The notes beneath the pieces were generated by a model. That model was given only the letters and a program-made list of their open reading frames with translations. It was not told the origin of the DNA and ran no database searches. From NCBI GenBank assembly GCA_028715215.1, contig JAQUSF010000007.1, positions 1-56,637 on the forward strand: a stretch of DNA of 56,637 nt, written 5' to 3'. This document shows positions 42,809 through 52,640 of the stretch, piece by piece. Each line of letters opens with the position of its first letter. Positions within the stretch are counted from its first letter, which is position 1. Source of the stretch: Candidatus Zixiibacteriota bacterium. Lineage in GTDB: Bacteria; Zixibacteria; MSB-5A5; GN15; FEB-12. A program made the translations under genes and the position numbers.

Positions 42809-45807
42809 TGTTCAAAGCAGACCAGGAATTTGCCAATTTCAGGATTATCCGGAAAATCGGCGAAGGCGGTATGGGCGAGGTTTACCTGGCGGAAGATGTC
42901 AAGTTGAATCGCCAGGTGGCTCTTAAAATTCTGCAGGCGGAATTTTTTGATAATCCCGACCGTCTGGAACGCTTCAAAAGAGAAGCCAAAACCGCGGCCC
43001 GGATTTCTCACCCGAATGTGATGGCCATATACGATATGGACACCGCCCGGGACCGGGAAACCGGCCGGGATTTGAATTATATTGTGATGGAGTACATCAG
43101 CGGTCTGTCGCTGACGGATTATCTTCAGAAAAAAAGCCTCGCCACCTCCGATATTCTCCGGGTTGCGGAGAAAGTCGCCGCGGGGCTGGCGGCGGCCCAC
43201 AAGCTCGGCATCGTGCATCGTGATATTAAACCTGATAATATCAAAATCGACGAAGAGGGCAATCCCAAGATTCTCGATTTCGGTCTGGCCAAACCGGTTG
43301 ACCTGTCGGGTGCTGGCGAAGACCGTGACACCACCGATACCATTTCCCGCGAATTAACCCAGGAAGGCAAAATCATCGGTACCGTTAATTACATGTCGCC
43401 GGAACAGGCTCGAGGGGAAACGGTTGATACCCGTTCGGATATCTTTGCTTACGGGATTCTGTTATATCGCATGCTGACCGGGGAGTTTCCTTTCGATGGA
43501 AAAGATAAAGTGTCGATAATCGCCAAAATACTCGAAGGCCGGCACGTGCCGATTCGACACAAGAACGAGACGCTGCCCCCTGAGCTCGAACGCATTATCG
43601 ATAAATGCTTGCAGAAAAATCCGGATGACCGTTACCAGGACACCCGTGACCTGGTGGTGGATATTCGCAGCCTCCGTCGCCAGTATGAAAGCGGCATTTC
43701 GGACACGACTTCTATTATCCGGGATAAACTGCCCGCCGGAAGTAAAGTCTTTGTTTTCAGGGGCGCCAAATTACTCGGGGCTTTTGTCATTTTAGTGGCG
43801 ATGGTGCTATTAATTGTCGTCGGGGGCAAGGTTTTTTTTAAAAGTGCCCCGGGAACGAATACACCCCTTCAGGCCCGTGAAAATACCCTGGCCATCTTAA
43901 ATTTTGAAAACAAAACCGGCGATCCCGAGCTTGACTGGTTGCAGGCCGGGCTTCCGGAAATTCTGCTGACCGACCTCGTCCAGAGCGGCGCCGGTAATAT
44001 TATCAGCCGTAATCGTGTTCTTGACCGTCTGGAAGCGGATGAGACCGCTGGCGCCGGCCTGCCTGGTCATCAGAAATGTATCACCGCCGCCAGGGCGCTG
44101 GGGGCTACCTCCGCCCTGTCGGGCTCGTTTTATAGAATGGGAAATAAAATCCGAATCGACGCCCGTTTGGAGGAAGTTGAAAGCGGTAAAATTTTACTGG
44201 GTGAAAAAGTTATCGGGGAAGACCCTTTTGTCCTGGTGGACAGCCTCACGCATAAGATCGCTCAATCGCTTAATATTCAGCTGGCTATGGCGGGGAAAAA
44301 AGATATCACGACCTTTACGTCTTCTTCACCCGAAGCCTACAAGTATTACATCATAGGGATGGAAAAATTCGGGTTGGGCTTTCTGGATGAGGCTATTGAA
44401 CAGTTTCACAAAGCTATTGCCATCGATTCCACCTTTGCCCTGCCCTATATGCGTATCGGGATGGCTTATACTTTCAAAGGTCGTAACCAGATGGGGGCGC
44501 CTTATTTTAATAAAGCCCGGCAGTATGAAGATAAACTTCCCATTAAAGAAAAGAATTTACTCGATATCTATTACGATACCTGGCTTAACCAGAAATTCGA
44601 TGATGCCTATGTAAAGCTCAAAAGTTTCGTCCGTAATTATCCCGATGACAAGGAAGCCCGGACTATTTATGCTCTTTTCCTGAGCAGCCTGGCCAATAAC
44701 ACCGTCGAAGCCCTGGCACAGCTTGATACGGTTCTGATGCTTGACCCCCAGTTTCCACTGGCTCTGGAGAATATTACCGCTTTGTATGCCCAGCAGGATG
44801 ATTATGAAAAAGCCATAAGTTACTCTTTACAAATGAAGAAATATTACCCGGAATCACCTTCTTCCTACCAGTTATTGTCAACATATTATATGATAACCGG
44901 ACGATTCGACAACGCCATCAACGAATGTGAGGAACTTCTCAGGCTCCGGCCGAACGACGAAAACGCTCTGGAACTGCTCGTCAGGATATATTTTTTGAAA
45001 CGTGATTTTGCCCGGGCTGAAAAATATGCCAAAACGATAAGGAAGAATGATGCCGACGACCCTTATCAGCTGATGACGTATTACGGTATCATGGAAAATC
45101 TGTCCAACTGGCACGGCCTGTTCATCAAGGGGCGTGAATATAAACAGAAAACTCTCGAACAGGCATACAAAACCGGCGACAGTGCGCAGGTTTTTACCCA
45201 GCTGCACCTGCTGGCCTCTTATTATTTGAATATCCTGAAAAATCCTGACAGCGCTTTGATTTTTTCCCGGAAGTCATATCAGTGGGCTAAGGGTTTTCAG
45301 CTTATTGGTTATGCCTTTTTATTGTTGGATATAGATGCCTCTTATGAACCGGAAGCCCGTGAGATTCTCAATGCCAATATCCGGGATTTCAAGGCCAGCT
45401 TACCCCAGGAGATGTGGTCGCTGGTGGAAAATTTAAGCATTCTTTTCGACGGTAACGCGACGTCGGATACGGCTTTGATTCTGAAAGCTTATGCCGGTAT
45501 AATGGAGCATCCCAATCAGGTCGGTTCCGGTGACAAGTATGAATACGGCAAGATTCTGGTATTGAAAGGCGATTATGAAAAAGGCAAGGAAATGCTCACC
45601 CGTCTGACTGCCGGGCGAGAAGCCACCACCCAGGCCTACCGTTATTTATTAGCCCGTTATTATATCGGCCGAGCCGAGGAAGCTCGCGGAAATTCCGGAC
45701 AGGCTGTCGAATGTTACCGGGAAGTTCTGAAATACTGGGAGGAACCGGATATAGAGCTGGAGGAAATCGCTGACGCCCGCGCGCGGCTGAACCGGTTACA
45801 GGGGTAA
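42805..45807 (+). CDS. Ser/Thr protein kinase with TolB-like and TPR extracytoplasmic domains
   Basis: The protein has 1000 residues. The kinase domain spans ~10-275: IGEGGMGEVYLAEDVKLNRQ (glycine loop), VALKIL (ATP Lys), IVHRDIKPDNIKIDEEGNPK (catalytic loop), DFGLAKP, GTVNYMSPEQARGE and DTRSDIFAYGILLYRMLTGE. One membrane helix (AFVILVAMVLLIVVGGKVFF) lies near 325-345. Outside the cytoplasm, a TolB-like/FlgO-like region follows (LAILNFENKTGDPELDWLQA, LTDLVQSG). TPR repeats occupy ~510-1000. This is a receptor-like kinase; the TolB/TPR half could sense envelope proteins. Translation is coupled to the phosphatase gene. Confidence 0.92.
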   Translation: MMFKADQEFANFRIIRKIGEGGMGEVYLAEDVKLNRQVALKILQAEFFDNPDRLERFKREAKTAARISHPNVMAIYDMDTARDRETGRDLNYIVMEYISGLSLTDYLQKKSLATSDILRVAEKVAAGLAAAHKLGIVHRDIKPDNIKIDEEGNPKILDFGLAKPVDLSGAGEDRDTTDTISRELTQEGKIIGTVNYMSPEQARGETVDTRSDIFAYGILLYRMLTGEFPFDGKDKVSIIAKILEGRHVPIRHKNETLPPELERIIDKCLQKNPDDRYQDTRDLVVDIRSLRRQYESGISDTTSIIRDKLPAGSKVFVFRGAKLLGAFVILVAMVLLIVVGGKVFFKSAPGTNTPLQARENTLAILNFENKTGDPELDWLQAGLPEILLTDLVQSGAGNIISRNRVLDRLEADETAGAGLPGHQKCITAARALGATSALSGSFYRMGNKIRIDARLEEVESGKILLGEKVIGEDPFVLVDSLTHKIAQSLNIQLAMAGKKDITTFTSSSPEAYKYYIIGMEKFGLGFLDEAIEQFHKAIAIDSTFALPYMRIGMAYTFKGRNQMGAPYFNKARQYEDKLPIKEKNLLDIYYDTWLNQKFDDAYVKLKSFVRNYPDDKEARTIYALFLSSLANNTVEALAQLDTVLMLDPQFPLALENITALYAQQDDYEKAISYSLQMKKYYPESPSSYQLLSTYYMITGRFDNAINECEELLRLRPNDENALELLVRIYFLKRDFARAEKYAKTIRKNDADDPYQLMTYYGIMENLSNWHGLFIKGREYKQKTLEQAYKTGDSAQVFTQLHLLASYYLNILKNPDSALIFSRKSYQWAKGFQLIGYAFLLLDIDASYEPEAREILNANIRDFKASLPQEMWSLVENLSILFDGNATSDTALILKAYAGIMEHPNQVGSGDKYEYGKILVLKGDYEKGKEMLTRLTAGREATTQAYRYLLARYYIGRAEEARGNSGQAVECYREVLKYWEEPDIELEEIADARARLNRLQG

Positions 45808-45866
45808 ATCGGTATATGCATGGAAGAGATATATGTCTTTTTTAAAAGGTATCGCCCATTAAAGAC

Positions 45867-45894
45867 TTGACAAATATATACTAAATTGTATATT
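45867..45894 (+). promoter_or_regulatory. Promoter candidate within a dyad
   Basis: TTGACA (45867-45872), a 16-bp spacer and TATATT (45889-45894). The spacer and -10 contain a dyad, ATATAC(TAAATT)GTATAT, that could bind a regulator. It would drive the dockerin gene at 46026, leaving a leader of about 120 nt. Confidence 0.5.
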
Positions 45895-46025
45895 GTTATA
45901 AGTTTAAGCAACCGGGACAGACTTCGACAATTTTCTCTAATTACTTACCTTAAGGGGTTACTTCGATACGCTTGTTAAAGTGACTGTTACTTAACTGAAA
46001 ACTAACACGTTAAAGGAGCGTTACT

Positions 46026-47645
46026 ATGAGGTCTTATCAACCCCTTACCTTTCTTTTAAAATTTACTCCTCCACTGGCCTTTGTTGTTTTGTTCCTTGTG
46101 GCGGGAGTGTTTTCTCAGGACACCTGTGATTTTTACAAGCCCGGTTTTCTTGATTATTGCCCCAACGGCATGCCGGATTTTGACCAGAAGCAGCATCAGC
46201 TCTGGCAAAATCCCCTGACCCACCGATGGGTCTGGGACGGTCCGGTGGCTTTGGCGAATTGCATGTGGTGGTTCGATTCAAAATTCGAATCCTTCCCGGT
46301 CGACCCGCGGCCTTTCTGGCCCGACCAGGAGCATAATTTCTACGATCAATATCCCCTGATTGTCTCCCTTGACCCGGAACTGCGATGGGATGACCATGAT
46401 ACCAGTAACGTCTTTAACTTCATCTACCAGCTCGGCTTATATTGTAACGTCGATCAGGGCGGGGGTGGCATTCCCGGCACCTGCATCCTGGATCTGGAAA
46501 ATGGTTTCAAGCTCTGGCTGGAAAACGAGGTTCTTGACACAATGGGCTATACCACCCGGGTGGTGGTCGGACCGGATTTCAAGGAACTGTCCAGCAGCTT
46601 GAAAGCCTGCCAGAATGTGATTCTGCTTTTGAGTTTTTATGAGGAAGAACCCGGACTGGCCTGTCGGTGGCTGGGGAACCATTATGTTACCCTGGCCGGG
46701 ATTTCCGACATTGACCACAAACTCTGTATCTCTGACCCGTATTTCGACTACCACGAGGGCGAGCCGCCGGTCGGTGCCAGCGGACACGGTCCGTCCGCGC
46801 ACAACGACGCTTCCAATATCTCCGGTCCGCACGGCACGTATTATCACGATTGCTATCAGGCTTATCCCAGTACGGCTGATTTGTGTCTCTCACCGGCCAC
46901 CTGGATGCTTACTGATTACCCCAATCAATGGGAGGATATCGAGAATTTTTCCGGCGGTTTGAACCCCCTTTACATCGAACAGATACCCGGCGAATATCAG
47001 GGAGGCAATATTCTCGTTCTTATTGAGGCCGCCCTTTTTATTGCTCAGGAACACTGCGCCGGGACCGGCGAAATCAACGGTAACGGGATTCCCCTGGAAA
47101 TTGCAGATATGGTATTTCTTTCCAGCTATCTTCTTTACGACATACAGGAGCCGGCTAATCTCTGGGTCTGTGACCTGAACGGAGATAGTTATGTGGACTG
47201 GCTTGACGTTATACTCCTTGAGGAATATTTCGAAACGGGAATGAGTGTCTTCGAACCTTATGGAGGTTACCCGGTGCTTAACAACTGCTGTCCCTCGACA
47301 GTGCGCGGTGCCACCTGCCTTAACGATACCTGCTGGGTTCTTTCACCCGAAAACGCGGCGGCTGCCGGCGGATCCTATATGGGGAACGGCTCTACCTGTA
47401 TCCCCGACCCCTGTTTTGCCTGTTGCATCGGCTATACCGGTAACGTCGATTGCTCCGAAGTTGAGGAGCCCGATATTTCCGATATAACGCGTTTGATTGA
47501 ATACTTATATATATCTAATGAACCGCTCTGTTGTTTGGCGGAAGCCGATGTTAACGTAAGCGGCGGTTTGCCCGATATTTCCGACATAACGCGGCTGATC
47601 GACTATCTTTATCTGAGCCATACTCCCCTGCCGGACTGCCCTTAA
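46026..47645 (+). CDS. Secreted protein with cysteine-peptidase-like and dockerin regions
   Basis: The 539-residue protein has a signal peptide (LAFVVLFLVAGVFSQ). AAAGGAG lies seven bases before ATG 46026. Residues ~50-310 resemble a C39-like peptidase fold: HRWVWDGPVALANCMWWFDS, then LGNHYVTLAGISD and CISDPYFD. The usual Cys-Gly-Pro is Asp-Gly-Pro here, so catalysis is doubtful unless the later Cys serves. A first dockerin-like pair occurs near 350-400 (GEINGNGIPLEIADMVFLSS, CDLNGDSYVDWLDVILLEEY). A Cys-rich linker leads to a second, lineage-type pair, DISDITRLIEYLYISN and DISDITRLIDYLYLSH. The C-terminus closely parallels that of the 9453-11009 protein. A terminator follows. Confidence 0.7.
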   Translation: MRSYQPLTFLLKFTPPLAFVVLFLVAGVFSQDTCDFYKPGFLDYCPNGMPDFDQKQHQLWQNPLTHRWVWDGPVALANCMWWFDSKFESFPVDPRPFWPDQEHNFYDQYPLIVSLDPELRWDDHDTSNVFNFIYQLGLYCNVDQGGGGIPGTCILDLENGFKLWLENEVLDTMGYTTRVVVGPDFKELSSSLKACQNVILLLSFYEEEPGLACRWLGNHYVTLAGISDIDHKLCISDPYFDYHEGEPPVGASGHGPSAHNDASNISGPHGTYYHDCYQAYPSTADLCLSPATWMLTDYPNQWEDIENFSGGLNPLYIEQIPGEYQGGNILVLIEAALFIAQEHCAGTGEINGNGIPLEIADMVFLSSYLLYDIQEPANLWVCDLNGDSYVDWLDVILLEEYFETGMSVFEPYGGYPVLNNCCPSTVRGATCLNDTCWVLSPENAAAAGGSYMGNGSTCIPDPCFACCIGYTGNVDCSEVEEPDISDITRLIEYLYISNEPLCCLAEADVNVSGGLPDISDITRLIDYLYLSHTPLPDCP

Positions 47646-47668
47646 TAATTATTTTCACGCTTCCTCTC

Positions 47669-47697
47669 AAGCCGACCCGCCGGGGCCGGCTTTTTTA
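47669..47697 (+). terminator. Intrinsic terminator
   Basis: AAGCCG (47669-47674) pairs with CGGCTT (47687-47692), with an inner CCC/GGG helix, followed by a T-run. It ends the dockerin gene. Confidence 0.8.
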
Positions 47698-47869
47698 TTG
47701 TCTTTTAAATTGACTCTCGCGGGTTGTTTGTTGAATATAACAGCAGGTAACTGGTTATTAGTAAGTTGTTGAAAAGACTGATTTATTTAATTTAGGGACA
47801 TTGGTAGACCCCGTCAGCTATGAAATTTTGTGAAAGTTATTATATCATTCAATTGATGAAAGACCCCGG

Positions 47870-48859
47870 ATGAAAAAAATATCAGAAAAGGAATATCTTT
47901 ATCAGCCCGTTTCGTCGGTAGCCCGAAAGGACGTAGCCACGATGCACCAGGACGTTACCGTTCAGCAGGCGCTGAACGAGATCCGTTCTCACGGACTCGG
48001 GGAAAGGATTGTTTATTTCTACGTGGTAAACAGTGAAAGTCGTCTGGTGGGTGTCGTTCCGACACGGCGTTTGCTCACGGCCTCTCTGGAACAAAAGGTA
48101 TTCGATGTGATGGTTAAAAGAGTCGTGTCGATTCTGGAAAGCACCTTGATTCTGGAAGCTCATGAACTGCTGGCGCACCATAAACTTATGGCTCTGCCGG
48201 TGGTGAATCAGCAGGGACATATCGTGGGGGTGATCGATATTGGTATGTTTGCAGAGGAAGATTTCAATGTGGCGGAACGCGGTCAAATCGAAAGTGTTTT
48301 TGAATCGATTGGTTTTCGTGTTTCACAGGTTCGCGAGGCTTCTCCGTTTCGTGCTTTCAGATTCCGTTTCCCGTGGCTGATATCCACATTGGTGGGGGGA
48401 ATTATTTGCGCTCTGCTGACCAGTATTTACGATACTACTCTGGCCAAAAGCCTGGTCCTGGCATTTTTCCTGACACTGGTGCTGGGCCTGGGCGAGAGCG
48501 TCAGTATGCAGTCGATGACGATAACAATCCAGACTTTGCGTTCGAGGCGGGCTACTCTGCAATGGTACCTGGTAACTTTCTGGCGGGAAGCGGGTACCTC
48601 TTTGCTCCTTGGAGCCGCTTGCGGGCTCGTTGTCGGTCTGACGGTATGGTTTTGGCGTGGGACAGGGATGGCTGCAGTAACGATTGGCGGAAGCATTTTC
48701 TTTATAATTTTCGTCAGCTGTTTTTTTGGTTTCAGTATTCCGGCTCTTTTACATGCTCTCAAGCTTGACCCGAAAATTGCGGCCGGGCCGGTAACTCTGG
48801 CTATTGCCGATATTTGCACCATCATTATTTATTTCAGCCTGGCATCTTTGCTGTTGTGA
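47870..48859 (+). CDS. MgtE-like divalent cation transporter lacking the N domain
   Basis: The 329-residue protein opens with two CBS motifs (VARKDVATMHQDVTVQQALN, VYFYVVNSESRLVGVVPTRR; VVNQQGHIVGVIDIGMFAEE), then about five membrane helices with FRFPWLISTLVGGIICALLT, LVLGLGESVSMQSMTITIQT and ITIQTL...REAGTSLLLGAACGLVV. These match the CBS and membrane parts of MgtE. Standard MgtE has ~450 residues with an N-terminal superhelical gating domain of ~130, which is absent. It should carry Mg2+ or a related divalent ion, with gating by the CBS pair alone. It stands alone and is convergent with cydB. Confidence 0.85.
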   Translation: MKKISEKEYLYQPVSSVARKDVATMHQDVTVQQALNEIRSHGLGERIVYFYVVNSESRLVGVVPTRRLLTASLEQKVFDVMVKRVVSILESTLILEAHELLAHHKLMALPVVNQQGHIVGVIDIGMFAEEDFNVAERGQIESVFESIGFRVSQVREASPFRAFRFRFPWLISTLVGGIICALLTSIYDTTLAKSLVLAFFLTLVLGLGESVSMQSMTITIQTLRSRRATLQWYLVTFWREAGTSLLLGAACGLVVGLTVWFWRGTGMAAVTIGGSIFFIIFVSCFFGFSIPALLHALKLDPKIAAGPVTLAIADICTIIIYFSLASLLL

Positions 48860-48931
48860 AATGGCGGTACGCTCATAATTGGCCAGACCTGAAGTCAAAA
48901 ACATGGCAGGGAAGGTATTGCTGTATATGAA

Positions 48932-48964
48932 AAAGCCGTCTGATATGAAGATTCTGACGGCTTT
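48932..48964 (-). terminator. Intrinsic terminator of the cyd operon
   Basis: AAAGCCGTC (48932-48940) and GACGGCTTT (48956-48964) form a 9-bp stem. On the minus strand the stem is followed by T5, so it terminates cydAB. The plus-strand side lacks a T-run. Confidence 0.8.
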
Positions 48965-48972
48965 CAGAGAAT

Positions 48973-49995
48973 TCAATAACTGTGTGAACCCAGCTTGACT
49001 TTCCCCCGGAATATCCAGTAAATGCTCGAAGTATAGGCAATTACCAGCGGCATCCCGATGGCGGCGATTATCAGCATTATTTTCAGCGTCTTCGGCGACG
49101 AAGCGGCATTGTACACCGTAAGGCTGTTAACGGCTTCCGGGTTCGAAAATAGCAGGGAGGGGAACATGCCCACCCCGAAGGTCGTCAGAAGCAGGGCTAC
49201 CGCCGCACATGATGACAGGAACGCCCGGAACTCGCGGCCATGATGAATCTCGCGCGGAATATTGGCAATCGCCAGCATATTCAATATCGGAATAATGAAC
49301 AGAGTGGGAACTTGTCGGATGGTCGCGGACATGTGCGGTACGTAAAGCAGGGTCGCCATGGTGGTTATGGCGTAACAAATGATAAAAAATATGATGGTGT
49401 TATTGACCCAGCCGCGCACCTGTTTCTGCAGTTCGTTTTCGGATTTCATCAGGATATAAATGGCGCCGTGCATCATGAACAGCGCCACGGTAGTAATCCC
49501 GACCAGCAGGGCATATGGGTGCAATAAGCTCCAGAAGGAACCGACGAATTCATGGGCGTCGTCGAGGGGAATACCCCAGGCGATATTGCCCAGCGCCACG
49601 CCGATTAAGAGGCCCGACATAATGCTGGAAACGGCGAAGCTGGTATCCCAGGTCTGCCGCCAGGTTCGTGAAGAGCGCTTACTGCGGAACTCAATCGCCA
49701 CGGCACGGAATATCAGAGCAACCAGCAGCAGCATCATGGCCATGTAGAACCCGGAGAAGGAGGTGGCGTATACCTCGGGGAAAGCGGCAAAAAGTGCTCC
49801 GCCGCCGGTAACCAGCCAGACTTCGTTGCCGTCCCAGACCGGCCCGATGGCATTAATCATCAAACGACGGTCGGTGTCATTTTTCGTAAAAAGGTGCAGC
49901 GAACCGACGCCCAGGTCGAAACCGTCGAGAATGGCATATCCGGTAAAAAGCACTCCGACCAGGATAAACCAGATAGTGTTCAAGTCCAGGCTCAT
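48973..49995 (-). CDS. cydB: Cytochrome bd quinol oxidase subunit II
   Basis: The 340-residue protein has about eight or nine membrane helices and the CydB hallmarks: FTGYAILDGFDLGVGSLHLF, INAIGPVWDGNEVWLVTGGG, LFAAFPEVYATSFSGFYMAM and MLLLVALIFRAVAIEFRSK. Length is slightly short of the ~380 of E. coli CydB but normal for CIO-like enzymes. It forms the stabilising partner of CydA. The ATG overlaps the cydA stop by four bases. Confidence 0.95.
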   Translation of the reverse strand: MSLDLNTIWFILVGVLFTGYAILDGFDLGVGSLHLFTKNDTDRRLMINAIGPVWDGNEVWLVTGGGALFAAFPEVYATSFSGFYMAMMLLLVALIFRAVAIEFRSKRSSRTWRQTWDTSFAVSSIMSGLLIGVALGNIAWGIPLDDAHEFVGSFWSLLHPYALLVGITTVALFMMHGAIYILMKSENELQKQVRGWVNNTIIFFIICYAITTMATLLYVPHMSATIRQVPTLFIIPILNMLAIANIPREIHHGREFRAFLSSCAAVALLLTTFGVGMFPSLLFSNPEAVNSLTVYNAASSPKTLKIMLIIAAIGMPLVIAYTSSIYWIFRGKVKLGSHSY

Positions 49996-51338
49996 GCCCG
50001 CCTCCCTTCTTCCGCCACCCGGTCGTCAACCGGACCATGCTGAATTTTCTCGTTTAACAGGTAAAGGAACAAGACGAACAGCAATATATAAATAAGGGCA
50101 AAGAGGACCAGGGAAATAACGACTTCGGAGGCGGTCACGCTTTTTGAGAGGGCTTCCGATGTTCGCAGAAGGCCATAGACAATCCAGGGCTGGCGACCGA
50201 CTTCGGCGGAAAACCAGCCCAGCTGGTTGGCTGCCTGCGGCAGTAAAACCGAGAAAACGAACACCCATAACAGCCAGCGCATTTTGAATAACTGTCCGGA
50301 GCGATAGGTTATCGCTCCGACTACGGCCAGTAAGATAAGCAGCATCCCGATAGCCACCATCAGATGATAACTTTGAAAAACCAGGTTTACCGGCGGCCGG
50401 TCTTCGGGCGGGAAAGCTTTCAGGCCGGTTACCGGGGTCTGGGTGTCGAAAGCGATCAGGAAACTCAGGAACCCGGGTATTTGAATGCCGATAGTTTCTT
50501 CGTCGGTTTCATCGACCCAGCCGAGCAGATACAGTCCGGCGGGTGCGCTGGCGGCGTAATGACCCTCGAATGCCGCCAGTTTGGCCGGCTGGGTTTGAGC
50601 GAGGGTAGCGGCACTGCTGTGGCCGGTAACCAGCTGCATGATCGAAGCGAAAAGGGCGACCGCAACGGCTATTTTCATCGACCCCCGGGCAAACTCGACA
50701 TGTTTCTTTTTTAAAAGGTAAAAAGCGCTGACACTGAGCACAAAAAAAGCCGCTGCCTGCCAGGCACCCATATAGACATGGCTGATACGGTCGAGAAACG
50801 AGGGGTTGAACACCACCTGCCAGAAGTCCAGGATTTCAGCCCGGGCGTTCATACCGCTCTCGACTATATGGTAACCGGTCGGGGTTTGCTGCCAGGAGTT
50901 GGCGACGACAATCCAGATAGCCGAAAAATGGGCTCCAAAAGCAACCAGGAGCGTTGCGATAAAATGTGTCCGCGGTTTGACCTTGTCCCAGCCGAATAGA
51001 ATTATGGCCAAAAAGCCCGATTCCAGAAAGAAAGCAAACACGCCTTCAGCCGCCAGGGCGCTTCCGAAAACATCGCCCACAAACCTTGAGTAGGTCGCCC
51101 AGTTGGTGCCGAACTGGAATTCCATTACAATCCCGCTGGCTACCCCGAGAGCGAAGATTAAACCGAAAATCCTGACCCAGAAACGGGTCATTTGGTGATA
51201 TAACTCGTTTTTGGTTTTAAGATAGGTGCCCTCCATTATGACCAGAAAAATACTCAGGCCGATACTCAGGGGAGGGAACAGGTAATGAAAACCAATCGTA
51301 AAACCGAATTGTATTCTTGAAAGAAGTTCCAGATCCAT
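49992..51338 (-). CDS. cydA: Cytochrome bd quinol oxidase subunit I
   Basis: The 448-residue protein contains the haem ligands of Cyd[15 protein letters not shown] (His for the high-spin haem b595), [12 protein letters not shown] (His for b558) and LMVAIGM (Met for b558). Other hallmarks are [40 protein letters not shown], the quinol-binding loop region and [20 protein letters not shown]. The loop is short, as in CIO-type bd oxidases. The enzyme oxidises quinol and reduces oxygen to water with high affinity. GGGTGG lies six bases before the ATG. A promoter candidate is visible upstream. Confidence 0.95.
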   Translation of the reverse strand: MDLELLSRIQFGFTIGFHYLFPPLSIGLSIFLVIMEGTYLKTKNELYHQMTRFWVRIFGLIFALGVASGIVMEFQFGTNWATYSRFVGDVFGSALAAEGVFAFFLESGFLAIILFGWDKVKPRTHFIATLLVAFGAHFSAIWIVVANSWQQTPTGYHIVESGMNARAEILDFWQVVFNPSFLDRISHVYMGAWQAAAFFVLSVSAFYLLKKKHVEFARGSMKIAVAVALFASIMQLVTGHSSAATLAQTQPAKLAAFEGHYAASAPAGLYLLGWVDETDEETIGIQIPGFLSFLIAFDTQTPVTGLKAFPPEDRPPVNLVFQSYHLMVAIGMLLILLAVVGAITYRSGQLFKMRWLLWVFVFSVLLPQAANQLGWFSAEVGRQPWIVYGLLRTSEALSKSVTASEVVISLVLFALIYILLFVLFLYLLNEKIQHGPVDDRVAEEGRRA

Positions 51339-51396
51339 TGACAGCCACCCTTATAAAATTTACGAATAACTATTGTACAATATATATACGCATGAA

Positions 51397-51425
51397 ATAA
51401 TTTGCTTTTTTGTCATTCATGTCAA
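51397..51425 (-). promoter_or_regulatory. Promoter candidate for cydAB
   Basis: On the minus strand, TTGACA (51425-51420), a 17-bp spacer and AATTAT (51402-51397) lie about 60-87 bp before the cydA start. A perfect palindrome, ATTGTACAAT (51372-51381), sits downstream of the -10 and could be a redox-regulator site. Confidence 0.5.
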
Positions 51426-51615
51426 GTTTAATAATAGTTATTACTTAATAAGAGATTAAACGCACCGGTTATTTTTCTATTGATGCTGAATATTATTTTA
51501 TTCATCAATCAGGAAACTGTTAGTTATAAGAGTATTAAAAAGATAGAAATTGTTTGATGTCCTGGTACCGTTATCTCTTGAACATCAGTATATATATTTT
51601 ACAATACTGGTGAAC

Positions 51616-51933
51616 TTATATTTTCAGGGGTGTCCATAAAAAACGTTCCAGATTTACCCGGCCGTGGTCATCGAAGAGTACTCCTTCTTTTTCAAGAAGG
51701 CTTTTTTGAAGTTCATAACCTTGTCCCGGTTTTAAGGATATTTGTCCCTTGCTGTTGATAACCCGATACCAGGGCAGTTTTTCCTTTTCCCAGGAACTAT
51801 TCAATACCCAGACCACCTGCCGGGCGGCGCGAGGATTACCGGCCATCCGGGCAATTTGACCATAGGTGGCGACCTTTCCCCGCGGTATTTTTTTTATCAG
51901 CCTGACCAGGCGTTGATGAAATGTTGTCTTCAT
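51616..51933 (-). CDS. Alkyltransferase-like (ATL) DNA-binding protein
   Basis: The 105-residue protein matches the DNA-binding domain of O6-methylguanine methyltransferase: IPRGKVATYGQIARMAGNPR with ARQVVWVLNSS. The reactive PCHRV site is replaced by LPWYRVINSKG, i.e. Trp for the acceptor Cys and Tyr for His. This is the ATL signature: such proteins bind alkylated guanine without repairing it and recruit nucleotide excision repair. Length fits. AAGGTG lies just before ATG 51933. It is divergent from the DUF3795 gene and not in an operon. Confidence 0.88.
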   Translation of the reverse strand: MKTTFHQRLVRLIKKIPRGKVATYGQIARMAGNPRAARQVVWVLNSSWEKEKLPWYRVINSKGQISLKPGQGYELQKSLLEKEGVLFDDHGRVNLERFLWTPLKI

Positions 51934-52080
51934 TATTTCACCTTTTGTCTGATATTATTATTTGAATATGATAAGATAGCCTCAGGGTGCCTTTAAGGCA
52001 ATTTAAAGATAAGCTGTCGGCACTTTTCATTCAACAAACCGCCGGCCGGTGCGTTTATAGGAAAAAGTAAAAAAAAGTCA

Positions 52081-52479
52081 ATGAAAAAAGAACTCTCCTG
52101 TTGCGGTTATCGCTGTGACCTTTGCGCCGCCCGTTCGGATGACTCCCGGGTACGTCAAAAACTGGTCGATGGCTGGCGAAAGTATTTTGGCCATAAAAAC
52201 TATACAGTCGAAAATGTCCGCTGTGACGGTTGTCTTCACAATGGTCGTCTGGCCGATAAAAACTGCCCGGTCCGAGCCTGCGTAATGGAACGAAAATTGA
52301 AAAATTGTGCCTATTGCATCGAGTTTCCCTGCAAATTACTCAAAAAAGTCATGTGCAGCCGAAAAGAATTACAGGAACGTTTCGGCGACATCCCCGAGGA
52401 AGACTTCAATCTTTGTATGCGCCAGTTTATCAGCTATCCCGTTTTAATGAAAATCTGGAAAGACCTGGGTAATATTTAG
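52081..52479 (+). CDS. DUF3795 Cys-rich protein
   Basis: The 132-residue protein has many Cys residues in ordered pairs: ELSCCGYRCDLCAAR, VRCDGCLHNGRLADKNCPVR, CVMERKLKNCAYCIEFPC. This is the DUF3795 pattern, probably zinc binding, with unknown function. Only a weak purine stretch precedes ATG 52081. It is cytosolic and seems to be monocistronic. Confidence 0.85.
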   Translation: MKKELSCCGYRCDLCAARSDDSRVRQKLVDGWRKYFGHKNYTVENVRCDGCLHNGRLADKNCPVRACVMERKLKNCAYCIEFPCKLLKKVMCSRKELQERFGDIPEEDFNLCMRQFISYPVLMKIWKDLGNI

Positions 52480-52640
52480 AGAGCCAGTTTGCCTTTTGAC
52501 CCGAAACAGCCTGAAGAATATCCGGTACAGGCTTACTGCATTATTTTGTTCCTTCATTTTTAAGGTTTTGTAACTATTATCATAATGATAAGGGATACGA
52601 CCACTTAAATGATGACATTTTTGTCGGTTTAAGTCAAGTT

